Source: Saccharothrix coeruleofusca
GTDB taxonomy: Bacteria > Actinomycetota > Actinomycetes > Mycobacteriales > Pseudonocardiaceae
Assembly (NCBI RefSeq): GCF_014648515.1
Contig: NZ_BMRG01000003.1
Location: 393,779-457,778 of the forward strand
Length of the DNA: 64,000 nucleotides
Direction: 5' to 3'
In this document: positions 38,734 to 47,663 of the stretch, in pieces
Layout: every line of letters begins with the position of its first letter
How positions within the stretch are numbered: the stretch's first letter is position 1
Position numbers and translations under genes: made by a program
Notes under the pieces: model-generated
Told to the model about the DNA's origin: nothing
The model's database searches: none
The model's input: only the letters and a program-made list of their open reading frames with translations

Positions 38734-39924
38734 GTGACACAGCAGACGATCATCACCGACCCGTCGGGCACGAGCCGCTGGCGCCGGATCGCCGCCCTGG
38801 GGGCGCTCTCGGTGGGCACGTTCAGCTTCGTCACCACCGAAGCCGCGCCGATCGGCCTGCTCACGCTGATCGCCGAGGACCTGGACCGGTCGCTGACCAC
38901 GATCGGCTCCCTGGTCAGCGCGTACGCGGCCGTGGTGGTGCTGGCGTCGGTGCCGCTGACCAGGCTGACCCGCGACCTGCCCCGGCGCACCCTGCTGGGC
39001 GGCCTGCTGGCGGTGTTCGCGGTGGCCACCCTGGCCTCGGCCCTCGCGCCGACCTTCGAGCTGCTGCTGGTGGCCCGGCTGGTCACCGCGCTGTCGCAGG
39101 CCCTGTTCTGGAGCGTGGTGGCGCCCGTCGCGACCGGGATGTTCCCGGCGCACCGGCACGGCGCGGTCGTCTCGACGCTGTTCACCGGCAGCTCCCTGGC
39201 CCCGGTGCTGGGCATCCCGGCGGGCACCTGGCTGGGCGTGCAGGTGGGCTGGCGGGCGACGTTCCTCGCGCTGGCCGCGATCGTGACCGCGACCTGCGTC
39301 GTGGTGATCGCCCTGTTGCCCGCCGGGGGCGGGAGCGAGCGGAGCGCGGCCGGGGAGGAGGCCGACGCCCGTCGCTACGCCTGCCTGGTCGTGGTCACCG
39401 CGCTGGGCATCACCGGCCTGTTCAGCGCCTACACCTACATCACCGCGCAGCTGCTCGACGTGGCCGGGTTGCCGAGGCAGTCGCTGGGCGTGGTCCTGCT
39501 GGGCACCGGGGCCGCGGGCGTGCTGGGCGCGCTGATCAGCGGGCGGCTGGTCCAGCGCAGGCCGCTGATCAGCCTCGTCGTGCCGCTGGCCACGATGGCC
39601 GCGGCGATGCTGCTGCTGTTCCTGGCCGGGCGGTGGCTGCCCGCCGCCGTCGTCGCGGTCGCGCTGCTGGCGCTGGCGGGCAGCTGGTTCGCGGCCGCGC
39701 TGCAGGGCCGGGTGCTGCGGGTGGCGCCGCTGAGCACCGACATCGCCTCCGCGGGCAGCTCGACCGCCTACAACGCGGGCATCCTCGCGGGCTCCTGGCT
39801 GGGCGGCGTGCTGGTGGACGGTCCGGGCCTGCCTGCGACGGCGCTGGCGGGCAGCCTGCTCGCCGCGGCGGCCACGCTGGTCATGCTGACCGAGCCGCTG
39901 TTGGCCAGGCGGAAGCTCCGCTGA
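38734..39924 (+). CDS. Major facilitator superfamily transporter
   Basis: A protein of about 396 aa with twelve predicted membrane helices of the DHA1 (AraJ/YdhP-type) drug or sugar exporter group. The helix 1 region SVGTFSFVTTEAAPIGLL resembles the (T)EF..(V/I)G..P.I pattern of this group. The loop 2-3 motif is degenerate: VPLTRLTRDLPRRTLL. The substrate is unknown. The start is GTG 38734 (or GTG 38704); neither has a strong ribosome site. An inverted repeat, GTTCGG-N7-CCGAAC (39932-39950), follows the stop. Confidence 0.88.
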   Translation: MTQQTIITDPSGTSRWRRIAALGALSVGTFSFVTTEAAPIGLLTLIAEDLDRSLTTIGSLVSAYAAVVVLASVPLTRLTRDLPRRTLLGGLLAVFAVATLASALAPTFELLLVARLVTALSQALFWSVVAPVATGMFPAHRHGAVVSTLFTGSSLAPVLGIPAGTWLGVQVGWRATFLALAAIVTATCVVVIALLPAGGGSERSAAGEEADARRYACLVVVTALGITGLFSAYTYITAQLLDVAGLPRQSLGVVLLGTGAAGVLGALISGRLVQRRPLISLVVPLATMAAAMLLLFLAGRWLPAAVVAVALLALAGSWFAAALQGRVLRVAPLSTDIASAGSSTAYNAGILAGSWLGGVLVDGPGLPATALAGSLLAAAATLVMLTEPLLARRKLR

Positions 39925-39992
39925 TCGAGCCGTTCGGGTGTCATCCGAACCCATTTCGACCACGCTCGGCGAACACCCGGCACCCTGGGGGT

Positions 39993-40634
39993 GTGGACCG
40001 CTTCTGGACCTTGCTGACGCCCGCGGAGCACGCGCTGCTCAGCGGCAGCGGGGTCGAGCGCGACTACCCGCAGGGTTCGGTGGTCTGCCACGAGGGGGAG
40101 GTCACCGCGCACGTCCTGGTCGTGCTGCGCGGCCTGCTCAGGGTGACCGCGACCTCGGCGCACGGCCACGAGAGGGTGCTGGCGGTCCGGGGCGCGGGTG
40201 ACATCGTGGGGGAGCGGTCGGCGGTCGACGGGCTGCCGAGGTCGGCCACCGTGCGGGCGCTGAGCGCGGTGCGCGCCCTGGTGGTGTCGGCGGCGGCGTT
40301 CGCCGCGCTGTGCCAGCGGCACCCGCGCATCGCCTGGGCCGTGCTGACCGTGGTGGTGGGCCGCCAGCGCGACACCGACCGGCAGCGCGTCCAGTTCAGC
40401 GGCACGGCCACCCAGCGCGTCTCGGCCGTGCTGGTCGACGTGGCCCTCCGGCGCGGCGTCGCCGACGGGGGCGCGGTGTCGCTGAGCCAGGAGGAGCTGG
40501 CGGGCATCGCGGGCACGTCGCGCGAATCGCTGGTGCGCGTGCTGCGCTCGTTGCGGGACGAGGGCATCATCAGCACCGGCAGGCGCAAGATCGAGATCCA
40601 CGACGTGGACCGCCTCCACGAGTTCACCAGCTGA
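39993..40634 (+). CDS. Crp/Fnr family transcriptional regulator
   Basis: A 213-aa regulator with an N-terminal cyclic-nucleotide-binding-like beta barrel (VVCHEGEVTAHVLVVLRGLLRV, GDIVGERSAVDGLPRSATVRAL), a long dimer helix, and a C-terminal winged HTH (LSQEELAGIAGTSRESLVRVLRSLRDEGII). The RSAT stretch resembles the cNMP phosphate-binding motif, so a cyclic nucleotide ligand is possible. No iron-sulfur cysteine set is present. GTG start; a CACCCT box lies 6 bases upstream. The perfect palindrome just after the gene could be its operator. Confidence 0.9.
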   Translation: MDRFWTLLTPAEHALLSGSGVERDYPQGSVVCHEGEVTAHVLVVLRGLLRVTATSAHGHERVLAVRGAGDIVGERSAVDGLPRSATVRALSAVRALVVSAAAFAALCQRHPRIAWAVLTVVVGRQRDTDRQRVQFSGTATQRVSAVLVDVALRRGVADGGAVSLSQEELAGIAGTSRESLVRVLRSLRDEGIISTGRRKIEIHDVDRLHEFTS

Positions 40635-40644
40635 TTCCCCGGAG

Positions 40645-40660
40645 TGCGTCATCTGACGCA
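40645..40660. promoter_or_regulatory. Perfect palindrome upstream of the small membrane protein gene
   Basis: TGCGTCA-TC-TGACGCA, 10 bases after the Crp/Fnr stop and about 57 bases before ATG 40718. Candidate Crp/Fnr-type operator, or a short terminator. Confidence 0.45.
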
Positions 40661-40717
40661 GACCCGGCGTCCCCGGCCTCTTACAAATGAGGTACGTCGG
40701 AGCCCGGAGGGGGAGTC

Positions 40718-40978
40718 ATGAACCACAACGAGGAGCACGGGAAGTCCCGCCGTCGGTCCATCGAGCACCTGGTCTGCGCGGTGGTGTTCACCGCGGTGCA
40801 GCTGTGGGCGGTGGTCTTCGTCCTGGTCGGCCTGGACGTGGGGGGCGCGCAGGCGCTGGCCGTGGCGGTGCTGGCCGCGGGCGGCCTGCTGGCCGTCCAC
40901 GACGCGTGGCGCGAGGTCCACCCGGTCAAGCGCGCCGAGAAGGCGTCGGTCGAGCCGGGGGAGCTGGTGCGCCAGTGA
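40718..40978 (+). CDS. Small two-helix membrane protein
   Basis: An 86-aa protein. Charged N-terminus (MNHNEEHGKSRRRS), two hydrophobic helices (about residues 19-38 and 42-61), and a charged tail. I do not recognise a family. The ATG has a GGAGGGGGA ribosome site. It sits alone between the Crp/Fnr gene and a very strong terminator, with a palindrome upstream, so it may be a target of that regulator. Confidence 0.75.
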   Translation: MNHNEEHGKSRRRSIEHLVCAVVFTAVQLWAVVFVLVGLDVGGAQALAVAVLAAGGLLAVHDAWREVHPVKRAEKASVEPGELVRQ

Positions 40979-41013
40979 GCTCGCGGCGGTCTTCGAGGGG
41001 TGGCCGCCGCCGC

Positions 41014-41055
41014 CCGCCGGTCCTCTCCGGAACGCGCTCCGGAGAGGACCGGCGG
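41014..41055 (+). terminator. Very strong 18-bp stem terminator
   Basis: A perfect 18-bp stem (41014-41031 with 41038-41055) and a 6-base loop, 35 bases after the small membrane protein gene. Confidence 0.85.
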
Positions 41056-41071
41056 GGTCTCGACCCCCGAG

Positions 41072-41099
41072 TTGTCCACAGCCCACCCAGTTGTCCACA
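41072..41099 (+). promoter_or_regulatory. Pair of perfect DnaA-box sequences
   Basis: TTGTCCACA occurs at 41072-41080 and 41091-41099, same strand, starts 19 bp apart. This is the preferred high-GC actinomycete DnaA box. The pair lies about 50 bases before the AbiEi-like gene. Confidence 0.6.
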
Positions 41100-41150
41100 G
41101 GTCGTGATCACCGGCTCGACCGGGCGAGCGCGACCGACCACAGTGGACGC

Positions 41151-42116
41151 ATGCGCCACACCAACCGCGCCACCGTCGACCTCGACGCGCTGGGACACCT
41201 GTTCACCCACCGCGTCGCCAAGGTCTCCGAGCTGATCCACCTCGGCCTGTCCGGCCGGGTGCTGCTGGACCGCTGCCGCCCCGGCGGCCCGTGGCAGCTC
41301 CTGCTGCCCGGTGTCCTGCTGCTGGACCGCACACCGCCCACCCGGTGGCAACTCGCGCAGGCCGCCCTGCGCCACGCCGGACCGGGCGCCCTGCTGACCG
41401 GCTTGGACGCGGTGCTGCTGCACGGCCTGCACGTGCTGCCCGCCATCGGCCCGGTGCACGTGCTGGCCACCCGCCGCGCCCCGCCCGTCGACCGGGTCCG
41501 GGTCACCCGCGCGCGAGCGCTGCCCGCGCTCGTGCTGCGCAAGGGGTTCCCCACCGCCCCGCTGCCCAGGGCGGTGGCCGACGCCGTCCGGTTCCTGCCC
41601 GGCCACGAGGCCGTCCGCGCGCTGCTCGCCGAAGCCGTCCGCGCCGGTGTCGCGGTGGCGGAGCTGAGGGCGGGTCTGCGCCGGGGCTGCGAGGGGGCCC
41701 GCCGCGTCCTGGCCGAGCTCGACCGGGGCGGGCCGGGCGCGCCCGGTCGGCGACCACCTCGCCGCGTCGAGCCGCCTGCTCCGGTCCGGCGGCTGCTGGA
41801 CCGGTCGGGAGTGCCCCCGCCGCGCTGGGGCGTGCCGCTGCGCTCGGCGGAGGGGCGTGCGCTGGGGTCCGCCGACGCCTGGTGGGACGAGTTCGGCGTG
41901 GCGTGGCAGTTCCGCACCCCGCCGTCGGGCTCGCGGGCGCTGGCGGCGACCGGCGTGGTGGTCGTCCAGACCAGTGCGCGGGAGCTGCGGCACGCTCCGG
42001 AAGCGGTGGGCGCCCACCTGCTGCGCGCGCTGGCCGCGGCACGGGCGCGTCCGCGTCCGGCGGTGGCGGCGGGGGAGGGGGTGCGGACGGGTCGTCTGGA
42101 CCTCACGGAGGTCTGA
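41151..42116 (+). CDS. AbiEi-antitoxin-like DNA-binding protein, orphan
   Basis: A 321-aa protein. The N-terminus (residues about 10-60, HRVAKVSELIHLGLSGRVLLDRC) has the winged-helix look of AbiEi-type antitoxin N-domains, and the middle LTGLDAVLLHG and VHVLATRR fit that family of actinomycete proteins. The C-terminal part resembles a restriction-endonuclease-like core (DAWWDEFGVAWQFRTPP), weakly. No AbiEii nucleotidyltransferase toxin is next to it, so a working toxin-antitoxin pair is not supported. Such paralogues are frequent in actinomycetes; function unknown. Confidence 0.7.
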   Translation: MRHTNRATVDLDALGHLFTHRVAKVSELIHLGLSGRVLLDRCRPGGPWQLLLPGVLLLDRTPPTRWQLAQAALRHAGPGALLTGLDAVLLHGLHVLPAIGPVHVLATRRAPPVDRVRVTRARALPALVLRKGFPTAPLPRAVADAVRFLPGHEAVRALLAEAVRAGVAVAELRAGLRRGCEGARRVLAELDRGGPGAPGRRPPRRVEPPAPVRRLLDRSGVPPPRWGVPLRSAEGRALGSADAWWDEFGVAWQFRTPPSGSRALAATGVVVVQTSARELRHAPEAVGAHLLRALAAARARPRPAVAAGEGVRTGRLDLTEV

Positions 42117-42293
42117 CCGTTGCCCCGTGAGGATGATGGTGACCGAAGAGACCGCCCAGGAAGGCGGACTGGGTAGTCGCGGAGGCTCGCGAATCGTATC
42201 CTGGTCGTGACACCCCCAGGGCGGGGCGTCCGCCGGGACCGGCGGCAACCGTGACCACCCGGCGCCCGCGACCGCTGTGCCGGAGGAGGAGCC
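42117..42293. promoter_or_regulatory. Promoter region of the DUF3040 gene
   Basis: A 177-base gap. It contains a GTATCCTGGTCGTGAC stretch near 42197 and a strong GGAGGAGGAG ribosome site at 42283-42292. No other gene seen. Confidence 0.35.
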
Positions 42294-42677
42294 ATGCCAC
42301 TCTCCGAGCACGAGCAGCGACTGCTCGACCAGATCGAGCGCGCGCTCTACGCCGAGGACCCGAAGTTCGCATCCACCGTGCGCGGCGCCAAGCTGCGCAA
42401 ACCGTCCCGACGTCGGCGCATCTACGGCATCGTGTTGTTCGCCGTGGGTGTGGCGCTGCTGGTGACAGGTGTGATGTTGCCGAAGCTCGCTGGTATCCCG
42501 GTGGTGAGCGTGGTCGGTTTCCTGTTGATGTTCTTCGGCGTGCTGTTCACCATGACGACGCTGCGTCGTGGTGAGCAGGGTGCCGAGGAGCCCAACGACG
42601 AGGGAAGCAGGCCCAGCCGCAGCTCGTTCTCGCAGAAGATGGAAGAACGTTTCCGTCGTCGCTTCGAGAACGAGTAG
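42294..42677 (+). CDS. DUF3040 membrane protein
   Basis: A 127-aa protein of the actinobacterial DUF3040 family: an acidic N-terminal helix (LSEHEQRLLDQIERALYAEDPKFA), a basic stretch, two membrane helices (about 45-64 and 68-87), and a charged tail. It is regularly found just upstream of mraZ in actinomycetes (Rv2169c in M. tuberculosis), suggesting an envelope or division role; the function is not known. It has a strong ribosome site and is followed by a terminator. Confidence 0.93.
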   Translation: MPLSEHEQRLLDQIERALYAEDPKFASTVRGAKLRKPSRRRRIYGIVLFAVGVALLVTGVMLPKLAGIPVVSVVGFLLMFFGVLFTMTTLRRGEQGAEEPNDEGSRPSRSSFSQKMEERFRRRFENE

Positions 42678-42694
42678 CAGCCCGACCCGACACA

Positions 42695-42723
42695 CACGGC
42701 CCGCCCGCCCAGGGCGGGCCGTG
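42695..42723 (+). terminator. Terminator after the DUF3040 gene
   Basis: A 12-bp stem, CACGGCCCGCCC (42695-42706) with 42712-42723, followed by a T/G-rich tail (GGTTGTGTT). Confidence 0.8.
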
Positions 42724-42794
42724 GGTTGTGTTGCGCGCTCCGTGACCCGTGGGACGACCCGCGGGCCGGGCGTCCAGTTCCGCACCTAGCCGTC

Positions 42795-42829
42795 CTGCGG
42801 GGGCCGAGCACCGAGCCCGGCCCCCGCAG
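42795..42829 (-). terminator. Terminator of the MoxR-DUF58-TgpA operon
   Basis: An 11-bp stem, CTGCGGGGGCC (42795-42805) with 42819-42829, just past the minus-strand stop at 42834. Confidence 0.7.
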
Positions 42830-42833
42830 CACG

Positions 42834-45296
42834 TCAGTCCTCCGACGGCTCCACGGGCGGCTTGGGGCGCAGCACCGACCGCGGCAGCACCCTCGCCCGC
42901 AGCGCCAGGGGCGCGTTGCGGCTCATGCTCTCCCGCACGTCGTCGACCGCCTTGGGCAGCGCCGGGTCCGCACCGCCGTGCGCGCTGTACCAGGACCGCT
43001 CCACCGCGCCCACCACGGCCCGCAGCCCGTCGCGCCCCCGGTCGTCGAGGTTGTGCTCCCGCGCCAGGCGGCGCGCCGCGACCCGCACCGTCTCCGTGTT
43101 CGGCACCCGCGTCCCGCGGTCCACCGACTCGGCCAGCAGCTCCTGCCACGCCGCGCCCGCCGCGTCCGGTCCCAGCGCCGCCACCGCCCGGAGCCTGCCG
43201 CGCCTGCGGTACTCGCGCACCGCCGCCGGGGCGAACGCGGCCACGAGCAGCACCAGCGGCACCACCAGCCACCACGACAGCAGCGCCACCAGCAGGACCA
43301 GCGCGACCGCCGCCGAGACCGCTCCGGAGACCGCCGCCACCGTCGAGGCCAGGCCGGTCGGCCCCGGACGCCGCCACGACATCGTGCGCGGCCCCTTCCC
43401 GGCGGCTCGCAGCAGCAGCGCCAGCACCAGGGCCATCAGCACCGCCACGGCCAGCGCCGTCCACAGCGACACCACGTGCCACGTCGGCGCCGCCGACTCC
43501 GCCGCGCCCGCCTCGCCCTGCCCGAGGTTCTCCGGCGCCGCGGAGGTCGAGCTCTCGGCGCCCGGCGCGGTGGTGGTCGTGGTGGTCGTCGTCGCGCTGG
43601 TGCTGCTGTCGCTCTCCTCGCCGTCGGGGTTCTGGCCCGCGATGTAGGGCGGGACGACGCCGCGCCCGTCGGACAGCGGGGTCGGGTCGAACACCATCCA
43701 GCCGTAGCCGGGGAAGTAGATCTCCACCCAGGCGTGCGCGTCCTGCGTGGTGATCGACTGGAAGTCCGACACCGGGTACCCGGCGGTGAAGCCGATCGCC
43801 ACGCGGGCGGGCATCCCGACCGAGCGGGCCATGATCGCCATCGCGGAGGCGTACTGCTCGCAGAACCCGGTCTTGCCGTTGAACACGAAGTCGAACAGGG
43901 CGTCGGCGCTGGTGTCGCCGCTGGTCTCGGTCGTGTACTTGAAGCCGTTGGTGCCGTCGGTGAAGTACTCGTACAGCGCGGTGGCCTTGTCGAACTGGTT
44001 GGTCGCGCTGCTGGTCAGCTCCAGCGCCAGGGCGCGCACCCGGTCGTCCACGCCGTCGGCCTGGAAGTAGGCGCGGTCGACCTCGCCGACCGAGCCGGTG
44101 GCCCGGCGCAGCGCGTCGGCGGGGGGCGTGGCCAGCACGGTGTCCAGCTCGTACTCGCCCGCCTTGCGCGCCCGGACGCTGTAGACCATGCCGCGGGCCG
44201 GGTCGAACCGCCAGTTGTCGTCGACGTTGTCGATGCGGCGCGGCTTGCCGTACACCGGCAGCCAGTTGTCCAGCCAGCCCACCGGCTCGATCCTGACCTT
44301 GGTGCGCTCGCCGTCGCCGGAGTCGCCCGGCTGGAACGGCAGGTCGCCGCCCGCGGGCACGCCGACGGGCAGGTCCTCGCCGAGCTGCCAGCCCTGGTTG
44401 GGCACGAACTCGCGCAGCGTCATGGCCCGCAGGTACGACGACCGGTCCAGCCCGCGCACCCGGAACAGCTCGCGGCTGGCGCCCTGGTTGAGCATCCCGC
44501 GCAGCTCGGTCATCGGGTCGATGCCCAGCCCGCCCGCGCCGCCGCCCACCTGGTCGCCCGCGCCGGGCAGCCTGCCGACGGTGCCCACCGGGGTCAGGCT
44601 CGCGCCCGCCACCAGCGCCACCACCACGGCCAGCCCCGCCACGCCCGCCGCGGCCGGTCCCGACCCGCCCGCGCCGCCGCCACCCCTGCCCCGCCACGCG
44701 CTGTGCCGGTGCTGGCCGTCCACGGCCAGCAGCAGCGCGAACGCCACCGCGCCGGCGACGAACGTCCACAGCGGCAGCATCTCCTCGGCCAGCGAGGCGG
44801 GCACCGCGAACACGCACAGCAGCACCAGGCCCGACGCGGCGGGCGCGGCCGCGGCGACGGCGAGGGTGTCCACCGCGACGGCGACCAGGCCGATCGCCAC
44901 CATCACCAGGCAGCGCATGGCGTTGCTGTCGGGCACCGGCGGCACGCCGGTCTGCACCTCGCTCAACGCCTCGGCCAGCACGCCCACCAGGTCCTGCAGC
45001 GCCTGCGGTCCGGGCAGCACCACCAGCACGCCGCTGCGGGTGAACAGCGTCACCAGCACGCACAGCAGCGCCAGCAGCTGCCCGAGGAACACCACCGGCG
45101 TGGGCAGCCGCGTGGTGCGCAGCAGCACGCCGGTGCCCGCCACCACCATGACCGCCACGGCCACGTAGACCAGCCACAGGACGCCCGCGATCACGCTCGA
45201 CAGCGCGGTCGCCGCGCACAGCGTGGCCAGGCCCGCGACGGCGGGGGTGGCCGTCACCGCCCAGTTCTCGCCCGTCGCGGCGGTGTTGCCTGCCAC
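42834..45296 (-). CDS. TgpA-like membrane transglutaminase
   Basis: An 820-aa protein. The N-terminal third has about seven membrane helices (DUF3488). An external transglutaminase-like domain has the catalytic triad visible as GFCEQYASAMA (Cys), DAHAWVEIYFPGYGW (His) and VFDPTP (Asp). A Thr/Ser-rich linker, a further membrane helix and a cytoplasmic C-terminal domain (DUF4129-like) follow. It probably processes or crosslinks cell-envelope peptides; the substrate is unknown. The GTG at 45296 overlaps the DUF58 stop by one base (TAGTG). Confidence 0.93.
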   Translation of the reverse strand: MAGNTAATGENWAVTATPAVAGLATLCAATALSSVIAGVLWLVYVAVAVMVVAGTGVLLRTTRLPTPVVFLGQLLALLCVLVTLFTRSGVLVVLPGPQALQDLVGVLAEALSEVQTGVPPVPDSNAMRCLVMVAIGLVAVAVDTLAVAAAAPAASGLVLLCVFAVPASLAEEMLPLWTFVAGAVAFALLLAVDGQHRHSAWRGRGGGGAGGSGPAAAGVAGLAVVVALVAGASLTPVGTVGRLPGAGDQVGGGAGGLGIDPMTELRGMLNQGASRELFRVRGLDRSSYLRAMTLREFVPNQGWQLGEDLPVGVPAGGDLPFQPGDSGDGERTKVRIEPVGWLDNWLPVYGKPRRIDNVDDNWRFDPARGMVYSVRARKAGEYELDTVLATPPADALRRATGSVGEVDRAYFQADGVDDRVRALALELTSSATNQFDKATALYEYFTDGTNGFKYTTETSGDTSADALFDFVFNGKTGFCEQYASAMAIMARSVGMPARVAIGFTAGYPVSDFQSITTQDAHAWVEIYFPGYGWMVFDPTPLSDGRGVVPPYIAGQNPDGEESDSSTSATTTTTTTTAPGAESSTSAAPENLGQGEAGAAESAAPTWHVVSLWTALAVAVLMALVLALLLRAAGKGPRTMSWRRPGPTGLASTVAAVSGAVSAAVALVLLVALLSWWLVVPLVLLVAAFAPAAVREYRRRGRLRAVAALGPDAAGAAWQELLAESVDRGTRVPNTETVRVAARRLAREHNLDDRGRDGLRAVVGAVERSWYSAHGGADPALPKAVDDVRESMSRNAPLALRARVLPRSVLRPKPPVEPSED

Positions 45297-46561
45297 TAGC
45301 CCACCTCCGTGCGCACCACCGGGCCGCGATTGCCCGCGCTGTGGCACAGCTGCTGCCACACCTGGTTCATCGGGGTCGAGGGCGTCGCCACGGCCACGCC
45401 CCAGCCCGCCGCGCCCAGCAGCCGCCGAGCCTCGGCCGGGTCCGGCGCCGGGTCCTCGTTCGGCCCGGCCCACGCCTTGACGTCCAGCACCACGGCCAGG
45501 CTGCGCATCCCGCGCGGCCGGTTGCGGGCCATCGCGTCCACCGCGGCGGGCGTGCACGCGCCGAGCACGGCGATGACCTCCTGGCCCGCGCCGGGGTCCA
45601 GGCCCGCGGCGGGCTCGCGCCGGTGCGAGGGCTGCAGCGCGGCCAGCGCGTCGAGCACCACGCCGTCGCTGTGCCCGCCGTCGGCGGAGCCGCCCGCCAG
45701 CACCCGGCCGTCCTCGCCGACCAGCCGCACCTGGTGGCCGAACCGGTGCAGGTGCAGGCACACCGACGCGGCGAAGGACACCGCCCACTCCAGGCTCGCG
45801 CCGGGGCCGCCGCCGCGGTGCGCGACCAGCCGGTGGTCCAGCAGCACGGTGGTGCCGCCGCGCCACGGCCGCTCCTCGACCCGCACCATCAGCTCGTCGC
45901 GGCGGGCGGTGGAGCGCCAGTGCACCTTGCGCAGGTCGTCGCCGTGCCGGTAGGGCCGCACCACCGCGTCGTCCTCGCCCTGGCCCGCGCGCAGCCGGAT
46001 CGACCCGTCGTCGCCCGCGCCCATGCCCGAGCCGCTGGGCAGCCCGGTCAGCGGCACCACCCTGGGCACCACGACCAGCCTGCTGCGCCCGGCCATCTCG
46101 CGGTCGAACTCGGCCAGGCCGAACGGGTCGGTGATCCGCGCCAGCAGCGGGCCGACCTGCTGGACGCCGCGCATCACCGGCTTGAGCTGGTAGCGCAGCG
46201 CGGTCACGGTGTTGCGGGGCAGCCGCTCGACCACGAACCTGGGCCTGCTGCCCAGCGCGTAGGGCACGGAGTCCTCCAGCAGCAGGCCGCCGGTGGGCAG
46301 CCGCCCGGTGCTGCGCAGCTCCACGCGCACCTCGCAGGCCGCGCCGACCTGGACCCGGCCGGGGAACAGCAGCCGCGTCGCGTGCAGGCCGACCCGCGCC
46401 CGCTGGGCCAGCCAGGCGGCCAGCAGCGGCAGGGCCACCACGAACGCCGCCACGCGCAGCAGGTCGCGCTCGTTGAGCACGACCCCGCACAGCGCGGCGG
46501 CGAACCCCGCGGCCAGCAGGCAGCGTCCGCGGGTGGTCAACCCCGACAGGGCGCCGCGCAT
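45296..46561 (-). CDS. DUF58 domain protein
   Basis: A 421-aa protein. Two N-terminal membrane helices (about residues 12-52) are followed by a beta-rich stretch and the DUF58 core with VRPYRHGDDLRKVHWRSTARRDELMVR (about 210-240), then a von Willebrand-like region. DUF58 proteins work with MoxR ATPases in envelope assembly or chaperone systems. The gene lies between moxR (1-base gap) and the transglutaminase gene (1-base overlap), a classic operon. Confidence 0.94.
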   Translation of the reverse strand: MRGALSGLTTRGRCLLAAGFAAALCGVVLNERDLLRVAAFVVALPLLAAWLAQRARVGLHATRLLFPGRVQVGAACEVRVELRSTGRLPTGGLLLEDSVPYALGSRPRFVVERLPRNTVTALRYQLKPVMRGVQQVGPLLARITDPFGLAEFDREMAGRSRLVVVPRVVPLTGLPSGSGMGAGDDGSIRLRAGQGEDDAVVRPYRHGDDLRKVHWRSTARRDELMVRVEERPWRGGTTVLLDHRLVAHRGGGPGASLEWAVSFAASVCLHLHRFGHQVRLVGEDGRVLAGGSADGGHSDGVVLDALAALQPSHRREPAAGLDPGAGQEVIAVLGACTPAAVDAMARNRPRGMRSLAVVLDVKAWAGPNEDPAPDPAEARRLLGAAGWGVAVATPSTPMNQVWQQLCHSAGNRGPVVRTEVG

Positions 46562-46562
46562 G

Positions 46563-47663
46563 TCAGCGGTTGGGGTTGACGTTGTGCAGGAACTGCCCGG
46601 TGGGGTCCAGCGCCGCCTGCGGCACCGGCACCCGCTGGAGCAGGTGGCGCACCAGGTCGGCGGCGGACCGCCGGGCCGCCTGGGCCTCCGCGGTGAGCAC
46701 CAGCCGGTGCGCCAGCACCGGCACGGCCACCGCGTGGATGTCGTCGGGCACCACGAAGTCGCGGCCCGCCAGCGCCGCCTGCGCCCGCGCGGCCTGCACC
46801 AGTTGCAGCGTCGAGCGGGGTGAGGCGCCCAGCCGCAGGTCGGGCAGCCGCCGGGTGGCGCCGACCAGCTCCACCGCGTACCGGCGGACCTCCGGCGACA
46901 GGTGCACCCGGCGCACCGCCTTGATCAGCTTGTGCACCTGCTCGCCGTCGGAGACCGGGCGCAGCTGGGCCAGCGGGTCGTGGCCCGCGTGCTCGTCGAC
47001 CATGGCCATCTCGGCGGCCGGGTCGGGGTAGCCGATCGACACGCGCGCGGTGAACCGGTCCCGCTGCGCCTCGGGCAGCGCGTAGGTGCCCTCCATCTCG
47101 ATCGGGTTCTGGGTGGCGATCACCATGAACGGCGCGCGCAGCGGGTAGGTGTTGCCGTCGACGGTGACCTGCTGCTCCTCCATGCACTCCAGCAGCGCGG
47201 ACTGCGTCTTGGGCGAGGCCCGGTTGATCTCGTCGCCGACCACGATGTTGGCGAACACCGGGCCCGGGCGGAACTCGAAGTCGTTGTCCTGCCGGTTGTA
47301 GATCGAGACCCCGGTGATGTCGCTGGGCAGCAGGTCGGGGGTGAACTGGATGCGGCTGACGGTGCAGTCGATGGACCGGGCCAGCGCCTTGGCCAGCGAG
47401 GTCTTGCCGACCCCCGGCACGTCCTCGACCAGCAGGTGGCCCTCGGCCAGCAGGGTGACCAGCGCGACCCGGACCACCTCGGGCTTGCCGACGATGACCT
47501 TCTCGACGTTGGCGGCGATCCGCCCGACCACCGCGTGCAGCTCGCCCAGCAGCTCCTCCGGCCTGCCCTGCGGGTGGGCCGCGTTGCTGTTGCCGTTGTT
47601 GTGCGTCCCGCCCCCGCCGTAGGCGTGCTCGGGTAGTGCGGCTGGCTGGGTACTCGGAGTCAC
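46563..47663 (-). CDS. MoxR family AAA+ ATPase
   Basis: A 366-aa chaperone-type ATPase. Walker A is in VEDVPGVGKTSLAKALA, Walker B in VVGDEINRASPKTQSALLE; sensor 1 ATQNPIEMEGTYALPEAQ and the arginine-finger region DRFTARV are intact, with a helical lid at the C-terminus. It probably remodels or loads metal on DUF58/VWA partners. GTG 47663 was chosen for its AGGAGG site; the first 45 residues are low-complexity. Confidence 0.95.
   Translation of the reverse strand: MTPSTQPAALPEHAYGGGGTHNNGNSNAAHPQGRPEELLGELHAVVGRIAANVEKVIVGKPEVVRVALVTLLAEGHLLVEDVPGVGKTSLAKALARSIDCTVSRIQFTPDLLPSDITGVSIYNRQDNDFEFRPGPVFANIVVGDEINRASPKTQSALLECMEEQQVTVDGNTYPLRAPFMVIATQNPIEMEGTYALPEAQRDRFTARVSIGYPDPAAEMAMVDEHAGHDPLAQLRPVSDGEQVHKLIKAVRRVHLSPEVRRYAVELVGATRRLPDLRLGASPRSTLQLVQAARAQAALAGRDFVVPDDIHAVAVPVLAHRLVLTAEAQAARRSAADLVRHLLQRVPVPQAALDPTGQFLHNVNPNR

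Noticed and set aside
41072-41099. Replication origin
   Set aside because: Only two DnaA boxes, no dnaA, dnaN or gyrB, and no A/T-rich unwinding region. Neighbours are unrelated.
41151-42116. Functional AbiE toxin-antitoxin system
   Set aside because: No AbiEii nucleotidyltransferase gene on either side; only the antitoxin-like half is present.
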